The notes: a model not told the origin generated them from the sequence alone. A DNA stretch of 64,000 nucleotides from Streptomyces asoensis (GCF_016860545.1 NZ_BNEB01000005.1:620001-684000); one strand, 5' to 3'. Positions 1-8,574 are shown, counted from the first letter of the stretch. A program made the numbers and translations.

Positions 1-1344
1 CTGGGCCACGCCCGAGCAGGTGTCGGCGCCGCCGCCGGTGCAGGGCCGGTCGCGGTTGACCGACCAGAAGGTCAGCCGGGCCAGGTGACGCTGCTGGGCG
101 TAGGCCAGGATGGTGCGGAAGTCGGCGACGGTCACGGTCTCGCTGTTGTCGGTGATGCCGTTCATCGAGGAGATGCCGGTGCGCCGGTAGGCCTGGTCGT
201 CCGAGTAGCCGTACGCGTTCTTCACCGCGGTCTTGAGCCCCTCGGCCGCCCGGACGGTGAGCTGGCCCATGTTCTGGCCCGCGCCGCCGAAGTCGAACGG
301 CATGATCGTCCAGCTGTCCACGGTGAGTCCGGAGGCGGCGGCCCTGCCGATCAGGCTGCTGTCGGGGCCGGTCTGGCCGGTGCCGAAGGTGACGTACACC
401 TTGATACCCGGGTTGTCGGCCTTGACGGTCTTCAGCGCGTCGACCGTGCGCTGCTGCACGGTCGGGCTGTCGTAGGCCGCGGCCTCGATGTCGATGTCGA
501 TCGCCTTGAGCCCGTAGGCGTTGATGACCTTCTGGTAGGCGGCGGCCAGTTCGCCCGCGCTGCCGCAGGAGCTCTCCAGCTTGTTGCCGCTCCAGCCGCC
601 GAACGACGGGATCACGTCGCCGCCCGCCGCCCGGACCGTGCCGATGGTCTGCTGGTCGACTCCGCCGGTGAGCGGACGGCCGCCGTCCCACTGCGGGTTG
701 CAGTAGCCGTTGCTCAGGACGAAGGCAAGCGTGAACCACTTGACGCCGGTCGCGTTCATCACGGTGGTGGGGCTGGGCGGGCTGCCCCAGCCGTTGTAGA
801 GGTAGGGCGCGACGGCCATGGCGCCGGGACCTGGCGACGGCTCTCCCCCGCCGGCGGGTGCCGTCCACTTCTGGTTGGCGGCGCCGGTACAGGTCCAGAT
901 CTGCAACGGGGTGCCGTTCGCCGAGCTGTTGCCGGTGGCGTCCAGGCACTTGTCCGCCTGCGGGTTGACGATGTCCCGAGCGGCGCTGACCGTCCACTGC
1001 TGCGCCGCGCTGCCGTTGCACGTCCACAGCTGGGTCCGCGTCCCGTCGGCGGTGCCGCCGGAAGCGACGTCGAGACACTTGCCCAGGGCGCGGATCGTGC
1101 CGTCCGCGCCCACGGTCCACTGCTGGGCCGCGGTGCCGTTGCAGTCGTACAGCTGCACGGCCGTGCCGTCGGCGGTGGCGGCGCCCGCGATGTCGACGCA
1201 CTTGCCGCCGACGCCGGTGATCTGTCCGGTGGCCGCCGCGGCGCCGCTGGCCGGGGTGCCGGTCAGGCCGGTGAGCAGCGCGGCGACGGCCGCGGTGCCC
1301 AGCGCGCCGCGGACCGCGCGTCGGTGCGTGGATCTCGTGGTCAT
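1..1344 (-). CDS. GH18 chitinase with N-terminal ricin-type lectin domain (3' end outside window)
   Basis: This is a secreted glycoside hydrolase that should cut chitin outside the cell. The start ATG overlaps the stop of the upstream GH16 gene (ATGA at 1341-1344), so the two are translationally coupled. Residues 1-35 form a signal peptide with an arginine pair, possibly Tat. Residues 40-160 are a ricin-B/CBM13 beta-trefoil with three repeats ending in QQW or QKW. A GH18 barrel follows, with the catalytic motif AIDIDIE; its last Glu is the expected acid/base. The C-terminal end lies beyond base 1. The lectin domain is close to identical to the one ending the GH16 protein. Chitin as substrate is inferred from the family and from the upstream operator. 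Confidence 0.85.
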   Translation of the reverse strand, partial: MTTRSTHRRAVRGALGTAAVAALLTGLTGTPASGAAAATGQITGVGGKCVDIAGAATADGTAVQLYDCNGTAAQQWTVGADGTIRALGKCLDVASGGTADGTRTQLWTCNGSAAQQWTVSAARDIVNPQADKCLDATGNSSANGTPLQIWTCTGAANQKWTAPAGGGEPSPGPGAMAVAPYLYNGWGSPPSPTTVMNATGVKWFTLAFVLSNGYCNPQWDGGRPLTGGVDQQTIGTVRAAGGDVIPSFGGWSGNKLESSCGSAGELAAAYQKVINAYGLKAIDIDIEAAAYDSPTVQQRTVDALKTVKADNPGIKVYVTFGTGQTGPDSSLIGRAAASGLTVDSWTIMPFDFGGAGQNMGQLTVRAAEGLKTAVKNAYGYSDDQAYRRTGISSMNGITDNSETVTVADFRTILAYAQQRHLARLTFWSVNRDRPCTGGGADTCSGVAQ

Positions 1345-2621
1345 CGGGTCACCGTCCACTTCTGCTGGGTGGCGCCGGTGCAGGTCCAGATCTGCAACCG
1401 GGTTCCGTTGGCCGAACCGCCGCCCGCGGCGTCCAGGCACTTGTTCGCCTGCGGGTTGACGATGTCCCGGGCCGCGGGGACGGCCCACTGCTGGGCGGCG
1501 GTGCCGTTGCAGTCGTACAGCTGGACGGGGGTGCCGTCGGCGGTGCCGCCCGAGGCGACGTCCAGGCACTTGCCCAGGGCGCGGATCGTGCCGTCCGCGC
1601 CGACCGTCCACTGCTGGGCCGCGGTGCCGTTGCAGTCGTACAGCTGCACGGCGGTCCCGTTGGCGGGGTTGGCCCCGGCCACGTCCACGCACTTGCCGCC
1701 GATGCCCGTGATGGGACCGCTGCCGCCCGGCTGGGCCGTGTCGGTGCTGACGCGGACGTAGTCGACGAGGAGTTGCTGGGGCAGCGCGGTGCTGCCGTCG
1801 GGGTCGCCCGGCCAGTAGCCGCCGACGGCGAGGTTGAGGATCACGAAGAAGGGCTTGTCGAAGACCCACTGCCGACCGCCGAGGTCGGCGGGCGTGCGCC
1901 GCTGGTAGACGGTGCCGTCGACGGACCAGGTGATCGCGTTCGGGCTCCAGTCGACGGCGAAGGTGTGGAAGGCGTCGGCGAAGGCCTGTCCGCCGGGCAG
2001 GGTGTACCCGGCGCCGATGCCCCCGGAGCCGGAGTAGCCCGGGCCGTGCAGGGTGCCGTGCACCGTGGACGGTTCGAAGCCCACGTTCTCCATGACGTCG
2101 ATCTCACCCGAGGCGGGCCAGCCGACCTGGCCGATGTCGTTGCCCAGCATCCAGAAGGCGGGCCACATGCCCTGTCCGCGGGGGATCTTCATCCGTGCCT
2201 CGACCCGGCCGTACGTCGTGGTGAACCGGCCGGAGGTGTTCAGGCGGGCCGAGGTGTACTCGCACCGTCCGTACCAGCACTGGTAGTTGCCCGGGTTCTC
2301 CCGGCGGGCGGTGATCACCAGGTGGCCCTGGCCGTCCAGGGCGGCGTTGCGGTTGCCCGCGGTGTAGTACTGCCGCTCGTGGTTGTTGACGTTGTCGCCG
2401 GTCTCGGTCTGCCAGCGGGCGCCGTCCACCGCGGCGCCGGCGGGGCCGTCGAACTCGTCGGAGAACGTGACGGCGGCCGCTGCGGCGGATGCGGCGACGC
2501 GTGCGGCGGGTGCGGCCGGGGTGGGGGACGCGCCCTGCGCCGCTCCGGTGGACAGCGACGCGAAGGCGAGGAGCGAGGCCAGCGGCAGGAGCAGGCGCCT
2601 GGGCAGGCTCGGAGAGGTCAT
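1341..2621 (-). CDS. GH16 endo-beta-glucanase (laminarinase type) with C-terminal ricin-type lectin domain
   Basis: This is a secreted beta-1,3(4)-glucanase-like enzyme of 426 residues. The start is the ATG at 2621, preceded by AAGGGAGAG; an ATG 21 bases upstream lacks a good site. A Sec signal peptide covers about residues 1-30. The GH16 jelly-roll has the signature EIDVMEN with nucleophile and acid/base Glu. A CBM13 trefoil of about 125 residues ends the protein. It is the first gene of a two-gene operon with the GH18 enzyme. Targets would be fungal walls or beta-glucan mixed with chitin. The exact linkage specificity cannot be read from sequence. Confidence 0.88.
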   Translation of the reverse strand: MTSPSLPRRLLLPLASLLAFASLSTGAAQGASPTPAAPAARVAASAAAAAVTFSDEFDGPAGAAVDGARWQTETGDNVNNHERQYYTAGNRNAALDGQGHLVITARRENPGNYQCWYGRCEYTSARLNTSGRFTTTYGRVEARMKIPRGQGMWPAFWMLGNDIGQVGWPASGEIDVMENVGFEPSTVHGTLHGPGYSGSGGIGAGYTLPGGQAFADAFHTFAVDWSPNAITWSVDGTVYQRRTPADLGGRQWVFDKPFFVILNLAVGGYWPGDPDGSTALPQQLLVDYVRVSTDTAQPGGSGPITGIGGKCVDVAGANPANGTAVQLYDCNGTAAQQWTVGADGTIRALGKCLDVASGGTADGTPVQLYDCNGTAAQQWAVPAARDIVNPQANKCLDAAGGGSANGTRLQIWTCTGATQQKWTVTR

Positions 2622-2759
2622 GGCTCTCCCTTCATGGTGCACGACGGACAGTCACGACATGATCATGACATCCGTGGGCGCGGAAGGACGGACGGCCCGA
2701 CCGCGCCTCATGGGTGGGGGGTGTGAACCGGCCCTGACGAGGCCTTAGTTCACTACGTG

Positions 2760-2788
2760 ATTTAAGAAGTGAGTAATGACCCTGTCAA
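2760..2788 (-). promoter_or_regulatory. Promoter of the GH16-GH18 operon
   Basis: On the minus strand TTGACA (2788-2783) is followed after 17 bases by TTAAAT (2765-2760). This is a near-consensus vegetative promoter about 140 bases before the GH16 start. It directly abuts the operator at 2790-2807. Confidence 0.6.
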
Positions 2789-2789
2789 G

Positions 2790-2807
2790 AGTCTGGTATG
2801 GACCAGT
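2790..2807 (-). promoter_or_regulatory. Putative chitinase-type operator (DasR dre-like)
   Basis: The minus-strand core TGGTCCATACCA is palindromic and matches 10 of 12 positions of the dre core TGGTCTAGACCA. It also resembles the 12-bp element TGGTCCAGACCT known from Streptomyces chitinase promoters. It lies immediately upstream of the TTGACA box, where it could regulate the polysaccharidase operon, and 48 bp before the divergent ABM gene. Only one copy is visible; classic chitinase promoters carry two. Confidence 0.55.
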
Positions 2808-2854
2808 TGCGGGGCGTGCCGACCGCCGCCGCTCCGAAGAGGCAGGATGGACGC

Positions 2855-3190
2855 ATGAGCGTAGTCAAGATCAACGTACTGACGGTCCCGGCGGAGCAGC
2901 GGGAGACCCTCGAGAAGCGGTTCGCCGCACGGGCGCACGCCGTGGAGAACTCCGACGGCTTCGAGTGGTTCGAACTCCTCCGCCCGGTCGAGGGCACCGA
3001 CACCTACCTCGTCTACACCCGCTGGCGTGACGAGGAGTCGTTCCGGGCCTGGCTGGAGGGCCCCATGAAGGCGGCGCACCAGGGCGGCGGCGAGGGCGGC
3101 CCCGCGGGTGAGCGTCCCAAGCCCGCGGCCACGGGCTCCACCCTGTGGTCCTTCGAGGTGGTGCAGCAGACGGCGCCCGGGGGCGAGTGA
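2855..3190 (+). CDS. Antibiotic biosynthesis monooxygenase (ABM) / IsdG-like domain protein
   Basis: This is a small soluble protein of 111 residues. It has one ferredoxin-like ABM fold: beta strand KINVLTV, a helix with many charged residues, then the WFELLRP and YLVYTRW strands typical of HmoA/IsdG relatives. Family members act as cofactor-free monooxygenases or heme-degrading enzymes; which applies here is not visible. I chose the ATG at 2855 because AGGCAGGA precedes it and homologous sequence begins there. The gene is divergent from the GH16 operon and ends at a hairpin before the convergent VOC gene. Confidence 0.75.
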   Translation: MSVVKINVLTVPAEQRETLEKRFAARAHAVENSDGFEWFELLRPVEGTDTYLVYTRWRDEESFRAWLEGPMKAAHQGGGEGGPAGERPKPAATGSTLWSFEVVQQTAPGGE

Positions 3191-3243
3191 ACCCGGCCGG
3201 TCCTGCCCGGCGAGTGCAGCCGGCCCCTCGTCGCCGGCGGCGT

Positions 3244-3277
3244 GGACCCGCCCCCTCCGATGACCGGAGGCGGGTCC
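3244..3277. terminator. Hairpin between convergent genes
   Basis: GGACCCG...CCTCCG pairs with CGGAGGCGGGTCC around an ATGAC loop, with a three-base bulge. It sits between the ABM and VOC genes and probably serves both directions. Confidence 0.55.
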
Positions 3278-3293
3278 CCGCCGCCGGCGGCTC

Positions 3294-3719
3294 TCACCCG
3301 ACCGGCTCGCCGATACCGAGGAGGTTCCCCTCGCTGTCCCGGAACCAGGCCGCGCGCTCCCCGCGCGCACCCTTGCTCGGGTAGTTCCCGGCGACCTCCG
3401 CGATCCCGTCCTTCGTGACGAGCCCCGGAGCGTCGACCTCCTCGAACACCACGCCCCGGCTCCTGAGCTCGGCCACGACGGCCTCGACGTCGCCGACCTC
3501 CCATCCCATCTGGGTGAACGAGCCGGGTGCGGAGCCCGCCGACGCGAACAGGGCGAACTCCGTTCCTCCGCACCGGTACAGCAACCCGCCGGGACGTTCG
3601 TCGACGGGCTCCAGACCGAGCCGCTCGGCGTAGAAACGCCGCGCCCGCTCCAGGTCCTGGGCGGGCAGCCGGGTCGCCACGCGCCCCCGGGCCAGCATGT
3701 TCCTGTCGTCCGCGTTCAT
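3294..3719 (-). CDS. VOC (glyoxalase/bleomycin-resistance) superfamily protein
   Basis: This is a single-domain vicinal-oxygen-chelate protein of about 141 residues. It shows the beta-alpha-beta-beta-beta repeat: helix DLERARRFYAERLGL, strand LLYRCGGTEFALF, and a second half ending in DSEGNLLGIGEP. Substrate and metal are unknown; many Streptomyces paralogues are resistance or stress proteins. The ATG at 3719 has GGAGG very close (about one base away). The ATG at 3698 (MLARGRV) has a better-spaced AGGA, so the true start may be seven codons further in. The YciI-like gene lies just upstream on the same strand. Confidence 0.72.
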   Translation of the reverse strand: MNADDRNMLARGRVATRLPAQDLERARRFYAERLGLEPVDERPGGLLYRCGGTEFALFASAGSAPGSFTQMGWEVGDVEAVVAELRSRGVVFEEVDAPGLVTKDGIAEVAGNYPSKGARGERAAWFRDSEGNLLGIGEPVG

Positions 3720-3766
3720 ACCTCCGCTTTCCCGCAGGCCGGCCCCCGAAGCCGGTCGCGGCGGGC

Positions 3767-4318
3767 TCACGTGGGCCGTCCGCCGAACTGCCAGTCGTGG
3801 ACCTCCACGTCCGCGTAGGCGTGCGGGGACAGGACGGCCCGTGCCGCGTCCGGGTCCGGGGCTCTGAGCAGCACCGCCGTCCCCACCGAGGTGACACCGT
3901 CGTCGGACAGCAGCGGGCCGTAGGCGATCAGCTCGCCGCGGTCGGACGGTACGGCGGGACGGGCGTCCCGCTCCGGACCCAGACCGAGGACCAGGTAGCG
4001 GTCCCCGCCGGTGCGGCCGCCGGGGAACTCCCACATGGTGCGCCCCAGCAGGTTGCGCCATCTGCGCACCAGCACGTCCCGGTACACACCGGCCTGGTAG
4101 TTCGGCTCGTCGAACGCGAACGCGCGGGCGGCGGCGGGATCCGGGAGGTCGACGATGTGCACGCTGCCGCTGGCGGTGACACCGTCGGCGGCGAACGTCG
4201 GACCCCGGGCGATCATCTCCGCCGCGTACCGGTCCATGTAGGACCAGTGCTCCTCGATCAGCTCGTCGCGCAGCGCGCCGGAACCTGACCGGTCACGGTG
4301 ATAGCAGAAGAACTCCAT
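3767..4318 (-). CDS. Tandem YciI-like (YCII) domain protein
   Basis: This 183-residue protein has two copies of the small alpha/beta YCII fold (about residues 1-92 and 105-180). Each runs from a hydrophobic strand through a helix to a segment like GSVHIVDLPDPAAARAF or GTAVLLRAPDPDAARAV. The domain is usually enzymatic or stress-linked, but no reaction can be assigned. ATG at 4318 or GTG at 4324 are both possible, with weak ribosome-site support. The gene is divergent from the GAF-SpoIIE gene and followed by the VOC gene. Confidence 0.7.
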   Translation of the reverse strand: MEFFCYHRDRSGSGALRDELIEEHWSYMDRYAAEMIARGPTFAADGVTASGSVHIVDLPDPAAARAFAFDEPNYQAGVYRDVLVRRWRNLLGRTMWEFPGGRTGGDRYLVLGLGPERDARPAVPSDRGELIAYGPLLSDDGVTSVGTAVLLRAPDPDAARAVLSPHAYADVEVHDWQFGGRPT

Positions 4319-4523
4319 GGTCACAGACCATCGCCGAGTCGCCCCGCCGACTCAACAGGTTTGCCGCCGCGTGATCGCCCGCGTTCGCTGCGGATCCGGG
4401 CACCGAATGTGTCAACACCGTTCCAGGAACATCAACTTGACGCGTCATCATATAGTTGCGGACGGCTCGCGGTGCTCCCCTGTCCCCCGCCGCGCGGCCC
4501 GACCCCACCGGAAAGGCACGACC

Positions 4524-5897
4524 CTGCGGAACGAATCACGCAGCCGCATCGACGACGCCTCCGCCGCCCTGCCCTCGCCCCGCCGGTCGGCGTTCTCCCC
4601 CGCGGCCGACGTCATCGGCTCCGAACTCGACCTGCGCATGACCGGCAGCCACATCGTCCACGCGCTGACCCCCGGATTCTGCGACGCCGCCGCCGTCTAC
4701 CTGCTGGAGCGGTGGCGCGTCGAGGAGAGCGCCCATCCGTCCGCCGGGGTGTCGGGGATCGAGGCGCGCCGGATGGCGCTGCGCGTCGGACCGGGGGCGC
4801 TGGAGGACTGGGAGGGCGTGCTGCCCGTCGGCGAGGTGATCGCCTTCCCGCGCGAGACGCCGTACGCCCGCGCCCTCGCCGCCGGCCAGGCGCAGGTGCT
4901 CGACGCCGTGGACCCGTACACCTCCGACCGGTTGATCGCCTCCGGCGACGGCGAGGCGCGCCTCGGCGACCTGCTGAGCGTGGCGTCCTTCCTCGTCGTG
5001 CCGCTGCGGTTGCGGGACGTGCCGGTCGGCTTCGTCACCTGCACCCGGGGGCCGGGGCGCGCGCCCTTCGCGCCTTCGGACGTGGCCGCCGTGGAGGCGC
5101 TGGCCGCGCGGGCCGCCGTCGCCCTCGACAACGGACGCCAGTACGAGCGCGAGCGGCGGACCTCGCTGGCCATCCGCAACAGCCTGCCGCCCGGCACCGC
5201 CCAGGAGTTCGCTGGCTGCCGGACGGCCCACGGCTGTCTGCCCGCCGGGCAGGGCAACCTCGTCGGCGGCGACTGGTCGGACGTGCTGAAGCGGCCGGGC
5301 GACCGGGTCAGCCTGATCGTCGGGGACGCCATGGGGCACGGGCCGGAGTCGGCCGTCGCGATGATCCAGCTGCGCACCGCCGTCCGCACCCTGGCGGGGC
5401 TCGACATCTCCGCGGCCGATCTCATAGGACGGCTCGACGCCCTCGCCGGGGACTCCCCCGGCGTGTCCTTCGCGACCTGCATCTACGCCGAGTGGGACGC
5501 CCGGCGCCGCACCTGCACCCTGGTCGGCGCGGGCCACCCGCCCCCGCTGCTGCGCGGCCCCGACGGCCGCACGGCCCCGGTCACCCTGACCGGGGCCGGC
5601 CTGCCCCTCGGGCTCGGCGCGGGCAGCTACGAGGAGACCGTGCTGAGCGTCCCCGATCCGGCCCTGCTGGTGCTCTACAGCGACGGCCTGGTCGAGTCCC
5701 GCGACGCCGACATCGACCAGGAGATCACCCGCCTGGCGCGCACCGTGGACGCGGCGGCGGCCGTCGGGCCCGTGCTCGGCGACGGCCCCGACGCCCTGCC
5801 GTCCCTGTGCCACCGCCTCCTGCACTCCCCGACCGGCACCCCCGCCTCCGACGACCGCACCCTCCTCCTGGCCGAACTGACCCCGGCGGGCGGCTGA
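4524..5897 (+). CDS. GAF-domain SpoIIE/PP2C-type protein phosphatase
   Basis: This is a cytoplasmic serine/threonine phosphatase of about 457 residues, likely acting on anti-sigma-factor antagonists. A GAF domain (about residues 30-195) precedes a SpoIIE catalytic domain with GGDWSD, the metal-binding VGDAMGHGPE and a C-terminal DDRTLLL motif. No HATPase domain is fused. The reading frame is open back to an ATG at 4317. A GGAAAGG site seven bases before a CTG at 4524 is the best-placed ribosome site, and the upstream part of the frame looks non-coding. I therefore place the start there, with reservation. A TATAGT element at 4451-4456 fits transcription starting near 4463. Confidence 0.78.
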   Translation: MRNESRSRIDDASAALPSPRRSAFSPAADVIGSELDLRMTGSHIVHALTPGFCDAAAVYLLERWRVEESAHPSAGVSGIEARRMALRVGPGALEDWEGVLPVGEVIAFPRETPYARALAAGQAQVLDAVDPYTSDRLIASGDGEARLGDLLSVASFLVVPLRLRDVPVGFVTCTRGPGRAPFAPSDVAAVEALAARAAVALDNGRQYERERRTSLAIRNSLPPGTAQEFAGCRTAHGCLPAGQGNLVGGDWSDVLKRPGDRVSLIVGDAMGHGPESAVAMIQLRTAVRTLAGLDISAADLIGRLDALAGDSPGVSFATCIYAEWDARRRTCTLVGAGHPPPLLRGPDGRTAPVTLTGAGLPLGLGAGSYEETVLSVPDPALLVLYSDGLVESRDADIDQEITRLARTVDAAAAVGPVLGDGPDALPSLCHRLLHSPTGTPASDDRTLLLAELTPAGG

Positions 5898-5962
5898 GCC
5901 GTCGGCCGGGGCGGCCCGACCGACCGACCGCGGGGGCTTCCGCCCGCTCCGGTGACGTTCGG

Positions 5963-6694
5963 TCAGGGGCAGTCGTAGGCGAGGTGGCCGGTGGTGGTGC
6001 GGTCGAGGGGCGAGACGAGGTGGAGCTGGGCCCGGGCCGCGTAGTGGCCCTTGCCCTGGAAGGTCCACAGCAGGTGCAGACGTGCCTGCCGCTGGCCCCG
6101 GACCACCACTTCCCGCAGGACGCCGGAGGCGGTGCCGTCGCTGCGGGTCCAGCGGTAGGAGAGGGTGCCCGGACGGCCGTCCGTGGTGACGACGCCGACG
6201 ATGTCCGCGGTGCCGTCGCACCCCACGGCCGTGGGCCGGGCCGCGACGTCCACCGAGCGCACCGCCACGGGCGGCCCGAGACGCTGCCAGGCGAGGAATG
6301 CGACAACCAGGACGATCACCAGGACCGGCAGGGCGTGCCTGCGCACCCGCGAGGGTGCGGCGGGCCTCGGCACGGCGGGCAGTGTCCGGTGGGTGCGCTG
6401 CGCGACGGCGGCGCTCACGCCCGGGCCGAAGCGCAGCACGGTGCCCTCGACCCGATCCGGCGCCGGATCCGGCAGGTTCCTTGTGGTGGGGGGCCCGACG
6501 AGGGTGGCTTGCGGCTCGGGCCGCTGGATCCAGTGACTGGCCAGCACGGTGGCGCTGTACTCGGCGTCGGCGGAGCCGTGTTCGCCGGCCGGGGCGGGCT
6601 TGTCGGCCGGGGCGCGATCGCCGACCGGGGCGAGCGCCCGGGTGGGCTCGTCGTTCTCGGCGGACGCGGGGGCGCGGTCGTTCGGAGCGGTCAT
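5963..6694 (-). CDS. Single-pass membrane protein with Ig-like ectodomain, partner of the adjacent kinase
   Basis: This 243-residue protein has a Pro/Ala-rich cytoplasmic N terminus, one transmembrane helix (about residues 125-143) and an external domain of about 100 residues. That ectodomain is paralogous to the extracellular tail of the kinase just upstream. Both have VTTDG...W...DG, a TFQ..G.Y core and a C-terminal cysteine. The ATG overlaps the kinase stop (ATGA at 6691-6694), so the two are coupled. There is no kinase or enzymatic motif. It may bind the same ligand or pair with the kinase ectodomain; that is inference. Confidence 0.7.
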   Translation of the reverse strand: MTAPNDRAPASAENDEPTRALAPVGDRAPADKPAPAGEHGSADAEYSATVLASHWIQRPEPQATLVGPPTTRNLPDPAPDRVEGTVLRFGPGVSAAVAQRTHRTLPAVPRPAAPSRVRRHALPVLVIVLVVAFLAWQRLGPPVAVRSVDVAARPTAVGCDGTADIVGVVTTDGRPGTLSYRWTRSDGTASGVLREVVVRGQRQARLHLLWTFQGKGHYAARAQLHLVSPLDRTTTGHLAYDCP

Positions 6695-8358
6695 CGGATC
6701 TCACACTGCCTGGTCACGAGCTGCTGCGAGGCGCCGCCGTCGCTGGAGGCGGGGGTGGTCGTGACCCGCACCGTCCAGTAGCAGCCCTGGTTCTGGAAGG
6801 TGTGGTCGGCCGTGAGGGTGTACCGGGTGGCCCCGCTGCGCCGGAAGGTCTGGGGCGCGCCGTCCGCGGTGCCGAGCCCTCGTGCGCTGTCACCGGTGAA
6901 CCAGGCGACCGTGATGGTGAGCGGGCCGGTTCCGTCCGTGGTGACGTCGACGGTCGCCGTGGCGGTCGTCGGACCCGTCTGCCGCAGGCCCGTCACGGTG
7001 ACGTCCTTGACGGCGGGAGCGGACGGCTCCGACGCGGTGGGGGACGCCGTCGTCGGCGTCGCCCCGGTGGTCGGCGTCGCCTCCGCGGTCGGCTCGCCGG
7101 GCGTGGTCGGTTCCCCGGCCGCGGTCGCGCTCGTGGACTCCGAGGGGGCGCCGGTACCCGCGGTCGGCGTGCCCGGGGCCGAAAGGGCGGGGGAAGGGCC
7201 GGCCGACGTGGACGCGGAGGAGGAGGCCGAGGCCGACGCGGCAGGAGCGGTGGGCTCTACGGGGTCCGCGGCGGGTCGGGCGCTGGTGGTGGCCAGGGCC
7301 TGCGCCGCCTGTTGCGCGGCAGCTCCCGGGCCGGGCTGGAGGCCGTAGGACAGCAGGACGCCCAGCACGAGGGCCGCACCGGACACGAGCATCCCCGTCC
7401 GGCCGGGCAGCCACCGCTGCACCCGGCCGGGGCGCGGCGGCCGGCGCAGGACGGTGCGGGCGGTGTCGGTGGTGGTCTGCGGGGCGCTGCGGGCCGAGGG
7501 CAGCAGCAGCGGGAGCAGGGCCACCACCGCGGCGAGCCGGCCGCGGCCGCGTTCCTCCCAGTCGGGGCCGTAGGCGGCGCCGGCGGCCGCCTCCAGCTCC
7601 GTGACGAACTCCTCGGCGTGTCCGGGACGTTCCGCCGGGTCCTTGGCGAGGCCCCGCCGCACCAGCTCCCGCACGGCCTCGGGGACCTCGCCGACGGGGA
7701 CGGGCGCGTCGATGTGCTGAAGGGCGAGTTCGGCGAGGTTGTCACCCGTGTAGGGCCGGTGGCTCGTCAGGCATTCGAAGAACGTGGCCGTGGCCGCGTA
7801 CACGTCGGCGGCGGGAGAGGCGGGTGCGCCGGTCCACTGCTCCGGCGCCATGTAGGAGGGTGTCCCCGCGGCGCCGGCGCCGGCGCCGACGTCCACCGCG
7901 ATGCCGAAGTCGACGAGCCGGGACGAACCGTCCGGCACGACCAGGACGTTCTCCGGTTTGTAGTCGCGGTGGACGACGCCGACACGGTGCGCGTCGGCCA
8001 GACCGAGCAGCGATCCCTTGAGGACCACGAGCGCGGCCTCGGGTTCGAACGGGGCCGCCCTGGTCAGCAGGGTCCGCAAGGAGACACCGTCCACCAGCTC
8101 CATCACGATGGCGGCGCCGTCCGGACTCTCCACGTACTCGTACAGACCGGCGACGTACGGGCTCTCCAGTCCGCCCAGGAGTCGTGCCTCCGCCCGGAAC
8201 CCGCGCACGAAGCCCGGTCTGGTACGCAGCGACTCGCTGAGGTACTTGACCGCGACCGGCACGCCCGTCTCCTCGTGCACGGCCAGCACGACGCGCCCGC
8301 CGGCTCCGGCCCCGAGCTCCAGGGACTCGGCGTATCCGGGCACTGCCCATGTGTCCAT
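6691..8358 (-). CDS. Receptor-type Ser/Thr protein kinase (PknB-like)
   Basis: This is a membrane kinase of 555 residues. The kinase domain (residues 10-262) has a glycine loop at 16-21, Lys38, HRDYKPEN at 130-137 with catalytic Asp132, and DFG at 150-152. Tyr replaces the usual Leu after HRD. A second hydrophobic patch lies near 276-288, the main transmembrane helix is at 322-340, and a long Pro/Ser/Thr/Ala linker follows. The external Ig-like domain has one Cys pair near its end. There are no PASTA repeats. The start at 8358 has GGGGGTGG before it. The downstream gene overlaps by ATGA. Confidence 0.88.
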   Translation of the reverse strand: MDTWAVPGYAESLELGAGAGGRVVLAVHEETGVPVAVKYLSESLRTRPGFVRGFRAEARLLGGLESPYVAGLYEYVESPDGAAIVMELVDGVSLRTLLTRAAPFEPEAALVVLKGSLLGLADAHRVGVVHRDYKPENVLVVPDGSSRLVDFGIAVDVGAGAGAAGTPSYMAPEQWTGAPASPAADVYAATATFFECLTSHRPYTGDNLAELALQHIDAPVPVGEVPEAVRELVRRGLAKDPAERPGHAEEFVTELEAAAGAAYGPDWEERGRGRLAAVVALLPLLLPSARSAPQTTTDTARTVLRRPPRPGRVQRWLPGRTGMLVSGAALVLGVLLSYGLQPGPGAAAQQAAQALATTSARPAADPVEPTAPAASASASSSASTSAGPSPALSAPGTPTAGTGAPSESTSATAAGEPTTPGEPTAEATPTTGATPTTASPTASEPSAPAVKDVTVTGLRQTGPTTATATVDVTTDGTGPLTITVAWFTGDSARGLGTADGAPQTFRRSGATRYTLTADHTFQNQGCYWTVRVTTTPASSDGGASQQLVTRQCEIR

Positions 8359-8462
8359 TCCACCCCCCAAGGCGGTCGTGCGGTCCGTCTCCCGCCCCTC
8401 CGGGACCTCGCACCACGCAGGGGGAGACACATTTCCGGCCACCGCGGTTGCGGTCGGGCGCC

Positions 8463-8482
8463 GGTAAAGCCGGATATTTACC
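8463..8482. promoter_or_regulatory. Inverted repeat in the kinase / secreted-protein divergent region
   Basis: GGTAAA and TTTACC flank an 8-base spacer in the AT-rich interval between two divergent genes. It is a candidate protein-binding site. No specific regulator is recognised. Confidence 0.3.
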
Positions 8483-8574
8483 GCGTAAAGCGGCTCTTTT
8501 TTTAATCCCTTTCCCTCCCCACGAGCAAGCTTTAGGATCTTGATCTATTCAGCTCTTCGGACATAAGGATACAA

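Noticed and set aside
85..1761. Long plus-strand open frame opposite the GH18/GH16 genes
   Set aside because: High-GC antisense shadow; its protein is Gly/Arg/Val-rich with no domain, while the minus frames encode clear enzymes.
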